In this document: positions 23,599-36,620 of the stretch, piece by piece
Layout: each line of letters opens with the position of its first letter
How positions within the stretch are numbered: the first letter of the stretch is position 1
NCBI GenBank assembly: GCA_963281155.1
Contig: CAUJLY010000004.1
Span: 5,456,001-5,520,000, forward strand
Direction: 5' to 3'
Length of the DNA stretch: 64,000 bases
Source: Rhabditophanes sp. KR3021
Taxonomy: Eukaryota; Nematoda; Chromadorea; Rhabditida; Alloionematidae
The notes under the pieces: model-generated
Database searches by the model: none
The model's input: only the letters and a program-made list of their open reading frames with translations
What the model was told of the DNA's origin: nothing
Translations under genes and position numbers: made by a program

Positions 23599-25470
23599 GA
23601 CCAGGCAATCTTCTGAAAATAAGGTATTTTTGTTATATAATTGAACATTCTGATAAACTTTGCGAATAAATATTTGGACAGATAATAAAATAACATTCAA
23701 ACTAATAAAATGATGTGCAATGACAAGTCATGGCCAATGATTGTCACAGATTAAAAGTATTAGTTTTGGAAAAGTAAGTAAAGATAATAAATACCAAACT
23801 ATAATATATTATCTGAAACATTAAGAACTTTTCAGACACGAATTATGCGTGTAAACGTTGGAATTCATTATCGCAAATAATGTCAAAAATTCAATACTCA
23901 CAAATCAAGTTATAAATATTATTTTATCAAGCATCTATTAATCCTTATTTGAATAATCATCATGTTCATTGTTTGGTTTCAAATTTTTAACGGACAATTT
24001 ACCAGTTGCAACATTTTGATGTACTATAAAATTAATTATTTTGGTAATTTCCATGGGAAAAAAGATTGGCTATACATAAAAGTTGTGTGCTATTTCTGAT
24101 AGGGGCCGCTATTTAAATCATTTTATCTATAGATAACGTATGATCGTCAAACTGATATCTAGCACTATGATATGTTTTTTAAGAAGTCATCATAAAATGG
24201 TATGATATGAGATTGAAGTTTAAGAATATATAAATAATATGAGATTATTAAACTTGACAGTTTGTTAATGTAGTAACATAAAAAAATGGAAGCATAAAAA
24301 AATTATAAAGTTCAATTTGAAACACTTTTAAATCATTTAAAGATCATTATTTGGTGTGTTTGCTGAATTTGATTGTTAAAATAACAACAAATATTTATGA
24401 AGGCATAAGTGATGTTTTGTGTAAGCGTGACACATTTTAAATGTAGACTTTAAATCATAAAATAACCCTTAAAAACAAATATCATGAATATATGCACTAT
24501 CATTAATTTTTTTATTAATAATATGTTGTACCATTTTATCTACAACTATTATCAGAAAGTTTGATGAAAAACTAATATTGATATCAAAGATTTATGAATC
24601 ATTACACTTTATTTGTGCTACCTAATTGATGTGGTTTTTAGTGGAAGGATAAATTAACACGAATTACTAACAAAACAATAAATAATAAAATTATATTCAG
24701 GTAGTACTATATAGTGCGTAGTGCACGCAAAAAGACGTCGGCAACTTTCTATTTTTTATACAAAGTTTAGCAATTACTGATGTGTTAAAGTGACTCTCTT
24801 TAGTCCAAATCAATATGATATTATGCAAAGACGCCGACTTATAAGAACAAAAGGAGATTAAGAAACCTTTTTTACGTGATATCAATTAAGCAATGTCACC
24901 GATGTGAAAGCATCATATAATACAAAGTGTTTTATATGACTCAATATCATACAATGTTAATATGATAGATTATTTTGTAAGTAAAAAATACAGCCTCTTC
25001 GTTTTAATAAAAGCATCATTAATTGAAATAGTGACAAGGAAATTAAATAATAATCATAGAAATTTTACGGACTGCAAGAATAAATTATACTGCTAATTAA
25101 GAGATGATTATTTGTGGGAAAATACCATTACCTGATACCGATCCAATCAAATAAAAGTATGAAAAGTTAAGCATTAATAAACATTAGGACGTTTATTGTT
25201 GCGTCTATAAATAAAATGACATCTGGCACACTGTTAATACATACTAGCGATTTTGTTTTAGCAAAAGGTTTATTAAATGAATAAAAAGATATACATAGAA
25301 AGATTGTAATAAATAATGGATTTAAATTAATTTGCTCATAATAAAGAATGCATCACCATGGTAATTTCCACGTAAACCTATTTTGTTTGTGTTTTCTGTA
25401 GCATATTTGAAAATATATATTAAACAAAATATTCATTTAATTAAGGATTTAATAACATTTGTAAAAAGCT
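23599..25470. other. gene-free AT-rich region
   Basis: About 1.9 kb between the 5' end of the serine palmitoyltransferase gene and the 3' end of csn-1. The few open frames are short and AT-driven. I see no tRNA, repeat array or protein remnant. Confidence 0.5.
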
Positions 25471-27221
25471 TCAATTTTTTTTGGAATTAAAGAAATTTGT
25501 TATTTTGGCAAATCCAGATGAGCGTGAAGGCTGTGAATTTTCTTGTGATGGAGTTGGACGTCCTCCTAATTCAGATTGTCCCGTATATCGTTTACTTTTA
25601 GCATCGTCGTGAATAAATTGGTTTCCCGCAATATGAATGGCTCTCAAAATGGATGCATTTGATCTTGCAAGTACAAGTTTTTGAGCAGTCAAAGAAGTGT
25701 TTACAAAGTCATCACGACTTTTCTTGATTCCTGTAGTATAGACCATGTGGATAGCATCCAACCGTGCATTGATCTTCCCAGCAATGATCAAAGATTCCAG
25801 CAAATCAAGCATCTACAAATAAGTTAATTATTAATTTAAGAAAAGAGAATATAAATAAACTAACATCGTCTGGTGACATTTCAAAAGTTGCCGCCATGCT
25901 ACTGATTGTTCCTTGAGAGTATGGATTCATGTATTGAAGAACACAATTCTGCATGATCAAATTGTACAACCTGTCGACCAAAGGACATAAATACTTGTCA
26001 GAATACAAGTCGTTCTTGATACTCTTTAAAATAGGACTAATTTTATGAAATTGACTGTTTGAATAATTGACGACAAGGTCGTAAATAGTTGTATTGGAAA
26101 TTAAAGCTTTTTTAAAGTTGGTATTAAGCAAGAATTGCGATTTCACTTGATCAATTGACAAAGTAGCTAATGCGCAAATAGCTCCGTACAAGGCAATATC
26201 CTTTAAAATAAGAGTGCTTGGATTATCAACAAGTTCAAAGTCAGCTTGACGGAAAGCCTCAGCGGCACATGCGAAGTTTGAGCGAACCATCTTGTACAAA
26301 CCATCCATGACGTGATACTTGGCACTAATTTTCTGAAACTCGGATTGCCTTTTGGCACTAGCGATAGAGGCGGACTCATTGTAACTAGAGTTTTCATCCT
26401 TCAAAGCCTTGCAAAGTTGTTGCAAGATGGAATCCATTTTTGTGAATGCATCCATAAAAAAGGCTGTTTCAAGCATCTTTATGTATCCATCCAAAACAGT
26501 ATCGGTATATTGAACATTTTCCTTAACAACATTGTTTAAGTTTTTCATGGCGTTATCGAATTCTCCACATTTCATCAAAAAGTGGTATTGCTCAATATAT
26601 GCTTCTTGCATATCTTCCTTGATGTTGGACTCTTCGGCGCTTTTAACTTTAGCCCTAATGGCAGCACCTTTGTTTTTAACAACTTCTCGGGTCTTTTCAA
26701 TCCAAGCAACGTCATTAGCTGAAGGAGTGGATGAATTGGAAGTTAAGCGGTTAAAAACTTCAGTTTCAAAGGAAATATTTGTTGTTTTTTCTTTGATATT
26801 GGTAAGCAAGGCCATTAGATAAACAACGCTTTGACTAGGGCATGTCTCGGCAATATGAAGGAGGCGATTGTTTGCTGCAATGACAGAATATTCTTTGATG
26901 ATTTCAGCAGGGTTTATGTTGCAATATTCAATAGTAATTCTAGCTTTTTCAGTCCCTGTTTTACCTAGAAACAAAACATAAATATAGCCTTATTCCAAAC
27001 TTACTTTGGCCGATTCTGTCATCAAAGCGAGGCATAGCATCAATACCGTCGGCAGGATTTTCATTAGAACAATTCATCATATCATCATCCACACCATAAT
27101 CAGGATCATTTTCATTAAAACTTTCTTCATCGACGTCTAAGTCCATCGTATTGCTAGACGAATTGCCCAATCCCTGGAAGGAGTCTCTGTCTGTTAAATC
27201 GTCCGAAAAATTGTTGTCCAT
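25471..27221 (-). CDS. csn-1: COP9 signalosome subunit 1
   Basis: Exons 27221-27005, 26964-25865 and 25812-25471 join in frame (552 residues). The N-terminus is acidic and disordered. A helical-repeat region follows, including IKEDMQEAYIEQYHFLMKCG, where CSN1/RPN7 proteins align. The PCI region includes MSPDDMLDLLESLIIAGKIN and ARLDAIHMVY, then a basic C-terminus. The CSN complex removes NEDD8 from cullins. The start is the ATG of MDNNFS, with no in-frame upstream ATG. RPN7 is the nearest alternative, but length and the disordered ends favour CSN1. Confidence 0.85.
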
Positions 27222-27865
27222 TTCTATTCTATAATGTATTAAATGTGTCATGCAAAGGATAAATAGGAGCTAATAATAATGGACTGTACAATACATGAAC
27301 GTTATCAAATAAAATTATGTTGCCATTAGGTCGTTATAGAGTATGGTCTTTAGAGATAAATTATAATACGGATGATTGGTTGTTGTCAATCATGACGCTA
27401 TATACACTTTTCCATTTTTCCATATCTAAGAAGATAATTTAAACACAGAAAGTAAACAAAAGGTGTGTGATACATTTTTTGTTCACATATTCTGTTTACG
27501 ATCAAACGCGAGTAAAAGTGTCACTTTAGCTTGAGTTGACTAGACGTAGTGCCTTTAATAGCATTCTGCTTAAGACCGTTCAAAGTTAGGTGATGAGATT
27601 CCAACGTTTTAAAAAAGACATAGCTCCTCTCACATTTCAGCTTTTTATCCAAAACTTCATTACTTATGGTGTGATATGTCATGCGTTTTCTAAAGTCAAA
27701 TATTTTTCGTTTTAAAAATAGTGTTTTATTTTTTTAAATACTATTTCACATTATATAATAAATTAATGCAATACATTGATCGTGTTTGGGTGTCGAAGGA
27801 CGTCTCAATAAGTAACCATTTTAAAATACTTATGACGTATCTTTTTAGTGTCCAAATCATCTAAA
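27222..27865. promoter_or_regulatory. shared divergent promoter region of csn-1 and xpo-7
   Basis: The two genes point away from each other across 644 bp. The DNA is AT-rich with no coding evidence; a TTTTTTAG-like site lies close to the xpo-7 ATG. Confidence 0.4.
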
Positions 27866-30800
27866 ATGAATGACGAGGAGTTATTGATAAAGCTAAACGA
27901 AGCGTCAAAACAAATCTTTGAAACACAAGACGCTAACATTAGAAAAGAGGCCGATATTTTTTTAGATGAAGTTGCTGCATCACAAAAATGCATTCCATCT
28001 TGTATACTTCTATTTGAACGTGGGATTGTAAGTGATTGCCTGTTGGTAATTGTGATAATATTTAACTTTCAGATGCCCTACGCGCCACTAGTTGCCAAGA
28101 AATTGCTGATCAGTGTCCTCAACTCTAAGGCATCCATTCCAAGTGATATGCGCTTACAATTGTCAGGTTATTTATTAACTTACTTAAAGGAATCGGTACA
28201 CCGGATGCCCCTATTTGTCACAACCGCATTGTGCCAACTATTTGCAAGAATAGTCAAAATTTCTTGGTCTTATTTAGACAGTGAAAAAGGAAATAGTCAA
28301 GAATTCCAAGCTTTGTTGAAGAGTGTTGTTGGATTGTTGACTAGTTCAGAAGGAAAGACAGATGTTGCCTGCCACATTCTCTCTGCAGTGCTAGTCGATT
28401 TTGGCATTCAAGAAGGAGTTGAAGGAGTTGCCAAGCTGAAGAGAATGGCTGCTAATTTCCGTGACAATTTCATGAAATTAATTTTTGAGGGATGCATTAA
28501 CTTGTTGAGAAAATTGTCCGGAAATCGTATTTTTAATACGGAGGATGCCCAAATCTATGGGTTACTCTTGGAGGTCTCATTACAAACATTGTCATTCGAT
28601 TTCATTGGAAGTATGTACGACGAAACTCAAGATGAAAGTAATGCGATTCAAATTCCTGGTAAATGGAAAGACCTTTTTGAGGAAGACAGTGTAGTTGTAA
28701 TGTTTTTTTCCCTCTATAAAAACGTTCCACACGTGCACGCGACCAAATTGTTACAAAATCTTGTGCTACTCACTTCTATCCGAAGAACTTTGTTTGATTG
28801 TAAGAGCAGAAGTACGCACCTGGAGCATTTGACTAAAGGAGTGCTAGACATCCTCAGTGAACCAGCTAAGCTCCGCAATCCAGAGACTTTTCACGAATTT
28901 TGCCGTCTTATTGCACGCTTAAAAGGTACATTTCAACTGACTGAAATTGTAAAAGCCGGTGGTTATAAGGAAATGGTCAACAGTTTGGTCAGTTTCACAA
29001 TGGAAAGTCTAGGTATTGCCGAATTTTCCCTCAATTCTGTTTATTACCTTTTGTCCTTCTGGAGCAAAATGGTTACATCCACTGCTTATATCAACAATAC
29101 AGAAGTACATTATCTTGATGACTTGTGCCCCAACATTGTTAAAGCATTTATCTCTTGCCGTTTGAATACTTGCCAACAAGTTGTGGAGAACGGAGTTGAT
29201 GATGAGTTAGAGGATAGTGGCTCCGTCCATCAATTGATGGATATTCTTGGTGTCATCTGCCGGCTTGGATATCGTGAATCTTTCGATAATATCGTGTCAA
29301 TTTTTGATGCTGATGTTAACAAATTCACATCTGTCCAATTGAATTCCTTTGAAAGCAAACTTTCTAAGAAACGCTTAACCTGGTTGGTTTATCTCATTGG
29401 AGGATGTATTCTTGGCAAATCGACCTTATCTTCCAACAGTGACATGGATTCTATTGATGGTGAATTAGTATCCAGAGTTCTACAACTTATGAAAATCACT
29501 GATGCTCAATTGGTTCAAGTCAGACCTAATGATATTGACAACGACTGGCAATATTTGGAACATGGTTATCTCTATGTTCTCGAACATACCAGGAAGCAAT
29601 ATATTTCTGATCAAATTCTTAGAATTAGTGAAATGTATGAAAGGCTTCGTAAGAATATGGATATTAAGAATGAAGAGGATCTTTTAGTGGTTTATGTTCA
29701 TAAAATTGCTACTAACTTAAAATACTTGAGTACGAAGGAAAAGGTTGTGGATAGTTCCTTAAATCTCTTTGATGAACTTACACTTGGATTCATGGCATCA
29801 AAAAAGTTGCTGAAGATGGATGAAATTCAGTATATGATCAATAATCATAATGCCGACTTATTATCATTCAACAGTGAGAATGTCACTATTTCCTCTCTCA
29901 AATGCAGAACCAACTTCTACCGTTCTCTGACAAGAATCTTCGCTTGCAATTTGGGAGAAGATTTTGGTGCATTTGAAACCTATATGATTCCAGTGGGCAA
30001 TACCTTGAAGGAAATTATGAATATCTTCAGCAATAGAAACAACTCAATCAATCAAGACCAACTGAAACTTGCAGTCATTAGTTGTTGCCGTGATATTCGA
30101 GGAATTGCGTTCGCTCTTTCTAAAAAATCTCACTTCACAATGCTCGTCCAATGGATGCATCCTGACATCTTTGGGTTTATTAAAGGTTCCCTCGAAATTT
30201 GGGGAGACAGACCAGAAATAGTTAATCCTATTTTGAAGCTGTTAGTTGAAATCGCGTGCAATAGAACTTCTCGTCTTACATTTGAAATGAACACAAGATA
30301 TACAATTGTGTTATTTAGAGAAATCTCAAAGCTGATCGTGGACTATGGAAGAAAGATAATTGAGATGAAGAATTTGTCTCCAAATGATTTTTACAAATTG
30401 AAAATTAAGAACATTCGAAACATCTTCAACATCATCAAGAATGTTCTTCAGGGAAGTTATTTGCCTTATGGAGTGATGGATTTCTATGGTGATCGTTGTT
30501 TTAATGAAACATTTAATTTATTCATCCAACTGTTCTTTGATATCAAGGATGTTTTCATGGACTACCCAAAGTTGTGCAAGATGTACTTTTCTGTTTTGGA
30601 CACCTTAGCCAGAGATCAAATTGTCTACATTTCACTTTTAGATGAAAATACCTTCGCCGAAGTATTGAAGTCAATTCATTTGGGTGCTCAATCGCTTGGT
30701 AAGTTAATAATAGATAACGACTAATAATAATTGAATATTTCCAGACAGCGTTATCATTACAAATGCTACAAATGCCCTGGACTACATCATTGACTTTATC

Positions 30801-31241
30801 TTCCGTAAGGTAAATCCAGGAGTCAAAACTGTTTCTATCGACTCTGAAACTGAAGGTGAAGCCTGCATCAATGCTTTGAAGAGCCAACCCCAAATTTTGA
30901 GTCAATTGTTGAATACAATTTTGTACACACTAATTTTCGAGGATTGTAAATGCCAATGGAGTTTGTCCCGTCCATTATTCGGTATTATCTTGCTAAATCC
31001 TGAGAACTTTAATGTTTGGAAGAGGGACATGATTAATGCTCAAGATTCAACTAAACATCAAAGACTTGAAAATGCGTTTGACTCTTTGATGGACAACATT
31101 GAAAAAGTGCTTAACAGCAAGAACAAAGATTCCTTCACCACGAACGTTTCTATTTTCCGTAAATCGGTAGTGGAAATTTTGAGAGATTCAAACACTCCTG
31201 AATTGGACAATCGAATTGACTATGACGCTGAAGGCATGTAG
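27866..31241 (+). CDS. xpo-7: exportin-7 (RanBP16-type karyopherin)
   Basis: Three exons, 27866-28027, 28073-30698 and 30745-31241, give 1,094 residues; exportin-7 is about 1,087. Conserved blocks include TTALCQLFARIVKISW, FDFIGSMYDET, YKNVPHVHATKLLQNLV, ETFHEFCRLIARLKGTFQL, LNSVYYLLSFWSKM and GVDDELEDSG, all in exportin-7 order. It is a HEAT-repeat nuclear transport receptor working with Ran-GTP. The start is the ATG of MNDEELL; an upstream GTG in the same frame is not used. Confidence 0.92.
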
Positions 31242-31663
31242 AATGCTAAAATTGACATGGATGGTGAAAGCATGATGTTGCAATTTCAGTTAATATTTAT
31301 TTTACTAAATAAAGCATCGCCAGTTTTAATTCTTTTTATTTGAATACATGATTATCAATATTTATATTAATAATAATATTTTTTACAAATATTTCTTTTT
31401 TTCATTATCTAAACACAATTAATACATTGCATTTAAGCCAACAATTAGTTCAACAGAACAGAAATTTATTTACAACCCAAATAATAAGTTACCAAACAGA
31501 ACTAAAAATTAATTAAACAAAAATAATAAATGTGCAAAACTAAAATATTTTATTCGAACTTTTAATGATACATTCTACTCCTTCAAATTTTATGTTATTT
31601 AGCCAACTAGGTTCACTATTATTAAATAACAATTTAAATAAACATTCAACAACATATTTTCAA
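31242..31663. other. intergenic region between convergent genes
   Basis: 3' flanks of xpo-7 and cox-18. AT-rich, with no open frames of note. Confidence 0.5.
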
Positions 31664-33606
31664 CTAATTTTTGCCTCGTTTTTGAAACAAATTTAATAAT
31701 GGGTATTTTGAATCGGTTGGTAAGCGTTTGATTCCGAAGATACCTTTTATTTTAGGATGTCTTACTAATCCGTTTAATACCATTCCACTGACAGAAACAG
31801 ACATCCAGTACATTGAAACACACTAAAAATAAACATCAGTTAATATTCACATATAATTGTAATACCGCTGGTAAGTCCATCATTATTCTGACTGCAACAA
31901 TAGTCATGAATGCCAACAGAAAGTCATATGTTCTTGCTTGAAAAGTGGTTTGAGATGGATAAATTAGTTTTTGAGAATACATATTTGCGAAACCCAAAAT
32001 CCCAACAGCCAGGGGTAGAATGAAGTACGGGTCAGGTAGAAGCAAATCGTTTATCCACAAGGCTCCTGGCATCGCAGGATTAAAATCACCTGTCGCAAAA
32101 AATAATATTAGTATTAATGTAATTAATATTTAATATTTTTAGCAGTTTGCAAACTACAGTAACTGTATACCAACTGTTCTTTAGTACTTTTGTCATCCAA
32201 AATATGAGTATTAGCTGAAAAACATTTTACGTGCCATCATATTTAAGCTCTAATTTAACTTTATTACCCATTTATTTCAGTTGCAGAACGTCCCACTCTA
32301 TTCTGGCGTTATTTAATCTAAAATGACTGATAAGTCAAGGAAAAAAGATGTCGAAGTTGCCCGTGTGTCGGGTGATGGTTTATCAAGACAAGTTAGTTTG
32401 GAGAAAATACCTAGTTTCAAGGCTTCTAGAACTGTCAATAGTATCCCCCTTGGAAGGAGTGTAGCTTATGCTGAGACGGGTATGTAATCCTGATGGTTGT
32501 GGTCTAAATAAGGGTATGAGAGTGCCTGAACTTACCAAGAAACATGTTGTCCATGCAGGTGAGAATATAAATATCGCAAATCATATGGCTACACACATGA
32601 CTAACAACAAAAAAAGCCAAACGGGATTTTTTGCTTGATAGCAAGGAATAGGCAATGTACAAGTCTTCGCTGCTGATAAAGAAATGACCGTATTGAAAAA
32701 GACTTATGACTCAGAGAATCATGTCAAGAACATCGAAGGGTCGTACAACTGTTTCCAGGAAGAAAACATAAGTTGCAAAACTAATAATCTAGGAAATTTT
32801 GGATGCTAATCAAAGTGTCGCTTTAAGAATATCTTCAAAGCCCCTAAATTATCCATTAAATTTTAATCTGCATTTTTATCCTATTATCAATTGATAAAAT
32901 CTACAGGTTTAGCCATTTTTAATTTTATCCACATTTTTCGGCCTCATTTCTCACCTGAAACGACATTTCTAACAGCAAACGATGAAAATATCCACACTGG
33001 AACAGTGCAAATTTTCAAGTTTTGGATTCTTGAAGCAAACAATTTTCTGTCAGCAACTATGGTTTGAAGGTTGTCATTAATGGTGTCGACAGCTTTCTTA
33101 ACAATTTCAGTGTTATTCGTCATCAATTGCAATTGTGTGTTAGTTTCATTTGGCCTAACTTTAATATTGCATTCTTTTCCTATTTTCTGTAAATATTTTC
33201 AATAAATTACTTGCTATTGCTTAAAAATATGTAAACTTACTTCAATGACTGTCTTATGAACATGATTAGAAATATGAATTCTATCAGCGAATAATTTTTC
33301 TGCATAAATATGAGCAGGTGAGGTTGCGGCACGTAGAAGAAACCCGGAAACAATAAAAGTAGTTCCCCAACCAAGCCCTGTCGTGGCATGAACACCTTAA
33401 ATGAAGTAAGTATTGTATTTTAAAACTTTAGCAAACCAACCTTCCATAGCTGCTTGCAAAACTTGAGTAACATTTGCATTAGCTGCATACTCGAAGATTG
33501 GAGCAATCATAGATGGCAAATTAGATGCATTTCTGCGACTGCCAAAAGTGTTTACAGCATGTCTACATGTGTGTGGGGATCTGCCTGTTAATTTATTCAA
33601 AAACAT
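31664..33606 (-). CDS. cox-18: mitochondrial insertase COX18 (Oxa1/YidC family)
   Basis: Five exons: 33606-33441, 33395-33241, 33186-32955, 32089-31866 and 31822-31664, 311 residues. The N-terminus is basic (FLNKLTGRSPHTCRH), fitting a mitochondrial presequence. GVHATTGLGWG matches the start of TM1 in COX18 (HSTTGLPWW in human). CTVPVWIFSSFAVRN, LLLPDPYFILPLAVG and CVSMYWMSVSVSG are the later membrane segments, and RLPTDSKYP matches the COX18 C-terminal tail. It inserts the COX2 C-terminal segment in the inner membrane. The unusually long fourth intron (32954-32090) contains an antisense decayed gene. OXA1 is less likely because the TM1 and tail motifs fit COX18. Confidence 0.88.
32323..32810 (+). 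pseudogene. decayed gene nested in the cox-18 intron, PLGRSV type
   Basis: Starts with an ATG at 32323 (MTDKSRKKDVEVARV) and contains SIPLGRSVAYAETG before the frame breaks near 32481. Coding-like sequence resumes in a second frame (CNPDGCGLNKGMRVPELTKK) to a stop near 32639 and again in a third frame to 32810. The PLGRSV motif recurs in the first coding-like block of the pseudogene at 58657-59465, and PELT follows it in both. It lies antisense to cox-18 within the intron 32954-32090. Function unknown. Confidence 0.5.
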
Positions 33607-33787
33607 GTCATAAACCAATTAAATAATTTAATGCTACAAAAAGATGGTCCTAAGTGTGGTAGTTTATCGAGATTGGTGTAAAGTGTATTTAAGAATAAAA
33701 ATTTCAAATGGTCATTCAAAGAAAAGTTTATTTTTTGCAATGGTGATCACAATTAATAATAAAACATAAAACAAATAAAAGTTCAAA

Positions 33788-34479
33788 TTAGGATACAACT
33801 CTGTAAGATACATAACGTCCAGCAGTTTCAGATGGCCTAACAATCTTGACAACTTGGCCTCTTTTTAATCCATAGTATCTAGCAATTGGATCTGAAACCT
33901 GCATACGGGGCAATTGAGATGGAGCTACACGGTATCTTTTTAGCAATTCGCGTTTCTCTTCTTCTGTCATGACGATGTGTTCTGGAACGAGTTCGTGCTC
34001 AGTAATATTGACAACAAGCTCATTTTCAGCGAATTGGTCAATTGTGTATTTCCCTGCCAAGTCAATGATGGCTTGTTTGGCTGATGGAGTCATACCTCCT
34101 TGAACGACAATAATAGCCTTTTGAATGTGCTGATCTTGCATTTGCCCACAAATAGTCTTGATAGTTTTGATTCCAACTTTAGGGTCGTCCGGGAAAAATA
34201 TGAACATTTGATCTTCAGAGTTTTGAACATGAGCAACTAGCATAGTCAAATCACTTCTGGATGGCTTTCCTTGACTAGGTTGAGATCCAAAAGTGGTTTT
34301 AAAGTCATCCAAAGTAAGGTTTAATTCGTCATCTGTTACCAAGTAACCTCTATCATGGCACAACTAAAATAATTAAGTATAAATTGGAAAATATATATAA
34401 ATAGAGTTAAACTTACTTGCGTGACTGTACGGCGAATTCTCCAAAGTTTGGAAGTTTCTAATTCATCACTTAAAACCAT
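33788..34479 (-). CDS. rpb-5: RNA polymerase subunit RPB5 (RPABC1)
   Basis: Exons 34479-34417 and 34363-33788 give 212 residues, the normal size. The N-terminus has [19 protein letters not shown], the jaw-domain start; [16 protein letters not shown] is the TIM-like turn; the C-terminal assembly domain reads [27 protein letters not shown] and [18 protein letters not shown], nearly invariant in eukaryotes. RPB5 is shared by RNA polymerases I, II and III and contacts downstream DNA. The start is the ATG of [10 protein letters not shown]. Confidence 0.96.
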
Positions 34480-34600
34480 TTTTATCTTTTGAAATAAGTA
34501 TTGTATAAACTAATTTGAATGCATTGGTTAACAAATGGAAAAGTTTCCATCCAAGAAGTGTAAATGGAGAAGTGACCCTTCAAAATAATACTTGGCAAAA

Positions 34601-34855
34601 ATGTACAGCTACATAGCATTAGATCAAACTGACTCAGCGCAACTAGTTCAAAGCTATCTGAATTGTCGGATTAAATATAAAATTACAAATAGGTACGATG
34701 ATAAACAATTATATTTTTTAAAATGTAAATTCCATATTAAAAATATAAACTCAGTAAATCAAATTATGTTTTTCTTCTGGACAAATCAAACTGTTTTTGT
34801 CGTTTCTTTTACTGAAAGAGATCCAATATTTACATCATCACTTAGTGAAGGATAA
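34601..34855 (+). CDS. small hypothetical protein divergent from rpb-5
   Basis: An 84-codon frame starting ATG at 34601, only 121 bp from the rpb-5 ATG and on the other strand. It has mixed polar and hydrophobic composition (DQTDSAQLVQSYLNCR near the N-terminus, FWTNQTVFVVSFTE later). It is more protein-like than the surrounding AT-rich frames, but I recognise no family. It could be a genuine small gene sharing the rpb-5 promoter, or a remnant. Confidence 0.35.
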   Translation: MYSYIALDQTDSAQLVQSYLNCRIKYKITNRYDDKQLYFLKCKFHIKNINSVNQIMFFFWTNQTVFVVSFTERDPIFTSSLSEG

Positions 34856-35247
34856 GTGACAACTGTAAATTCATTATTATATGGATGCCGTCTTTAACGA
34901 ATTTATCTGTAGTTCTCTGAAGGCTTTTGTTGTTTCAAAAATTCAAGTTCAAGGTAGATGATTGTACATTCTCAAAATTGAGTGGATATTGTAATGCCAT
35001 TGCATAGCTATCTACAAAATAATAATTGATTATTGGAGATGCAAGCAATTAAGATGACACTATTTCCATGATGTTTAAACTATGATATATGATGATAATA
35101 TGCCTCTTACGATTCTTAAATAGACTACTTTCTTATTCATATCTCGAGTGGATCTAAAGCGAGAGCATCTCATCATTTTAGATCATTCTTTATATTATTG
35201 TTGTGATTTATGCAAGGAATTTTGGGATTCATATAAGTATTTGCTAA
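34856..35247. other. intergenic region
   Basis: About 390 bp of AT-rich DNA before the SAP-domain gene; no coding or RNA feature seen. Confidence 0.45.
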
Positions 35248-36304
35248 ATGGATTTTTCGGCATTTTCATATAGAGAATTGCAATCAAAATGCAAGGAAAT
35301 TGGAATATCAGCTAAAGGAAAGGTATGCATACTGCTTTAAAAGCCTAATCTAATCAATTTTTTAGACCCAATCCCTCGTAGATGCACTCAACTGTCATTT
35401 TGAAGCCAATCAAAAAACGAGATTGAACGTTGACCATCTGAGCCTGACTAAAGATACATTTTCAAGTTCAGAAAATAGTCGGATTGATGACTGTTTTTTG
35501 CCAGGTGATGAGAATATCTTAGATGTCACATATACCAAATTAGATGACAAGAACAACATCGAAAGCTTTCAAGAGATAAAGACGAAAGCTTCTTTAAAAG
35601 TCACTCCCAAATTCAGCAAGAAAAGAGTGGATGTGTTAAAAAGCAATGGTCGGAGTTGTATCAAGGTCGAATCTGATTCCGAGAAGAAACGCCGAATCAC
35701 CAAACTTCACAATCATAATGAATCTCGAGTTCCAGATACATTCAAGAGATTGGCCACACCTAAAAGATTCCAAAGCCAGGGTCTAAGTGAAGTACATAAT
35801 TCAATTAAGAGCCGTGAAACTTCTGTTTCAACACCTTGCAATGTTCGTCAAATGCCATCAAATGAATTAGGAAGTCCTCTTATCCCAAGACTAAAAAACC
35901 TACTATTACGTTCAAAGCAAGCAGATTTGGATGCTTCCATATCTACAGCTCTTCATCGGAAATTGAAGTTCAGTTTGTCAACAACTCCATTTAAGACATT
36001 TGTTGGGAAAAAGGATGATAAAGCAGACGCTATAAAAAAGGGTCTTCTAAATGCGAAAAAAGCGTTTAACTTAAAATCTCAAAACAATAACAGGAACACT
36101 ATTAGTCTCATTGATACAAGAATGATGAGCAATGCTGAATTTATGCGATACAAGACAGGTGAAATAAAGATTCCTTTAAAAGAAAAGAAATTATCATTAG
36201 TCAAAGATGATATTACTTCACGCCGTAGTAGTATTGCCAACATTCGGTCAGTTAGAAGACAAACAATTGTGGAATCTGCTCGAAAAGAAAACAATTATTT
36301 CTAA
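35248..36304 (+). CDS. SAP-domain basic nuclear protein, possibly NUSAP-like
   Basis: Exons 35248-35322 and 35366-36304 give 337 residues. The N-terminus MDFSAFSYRELQSKCKEIGI, then SAKGKTQSLVDAL, is a SAP motif, split by the intron; SAP motifs bind AT-rich DNA. The rest is basic and low in hydrophobic residues, with S/T-P sites, consistent with a disordered, phosphorylated, nucleic-acid- or microtubule-binding tail. The layout of an N-terminal SAP motif plus a charged KK-rich C-terminus recalls NUSAP1, but no diagnostic block was found, so the name is only a suggestion. Confidence 0.7.
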
Positions 36305-36620
36305 CCCTATATGATATTTACCACTAAATAACTTATATTTCTTTTGCAATATTTCTTATCATTATTTTAAAAATAAACAACTTTGGCGTAAACTGTGTTC
36401 TGTTTGTAACTTATAAATGAATCTATTATCATGTAAAAGTTTGAAATTATATATTAAGTGGTAGTTCTTAGAACATTTTTCTCTTCTGATCATTGGTACA
36501 AAATGTACTTGAAATTAACGGATTACCAAAATTCAAATGAGAAATGATATCTAGTGATATTAGAAAACATTTATTTTTTGAATAACCACTGCAGATAATT
36601 CGATTTAATTATTTATTACC
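36305..36620. other. intergenic region upstream of P0 copy 2
   Basis: 316 bp of AT-rich DNA unrelated to the P0 copy 1 promoter, so the two P0 genes appear to use different upstream sequences. Confidence 0.45.

Noticed and set aside
24697..24885. 62-codon minus-strand frame in the 23.6-25.5 kb gap
   Set aside because: Weak start and random-like composition; nothing continues it.
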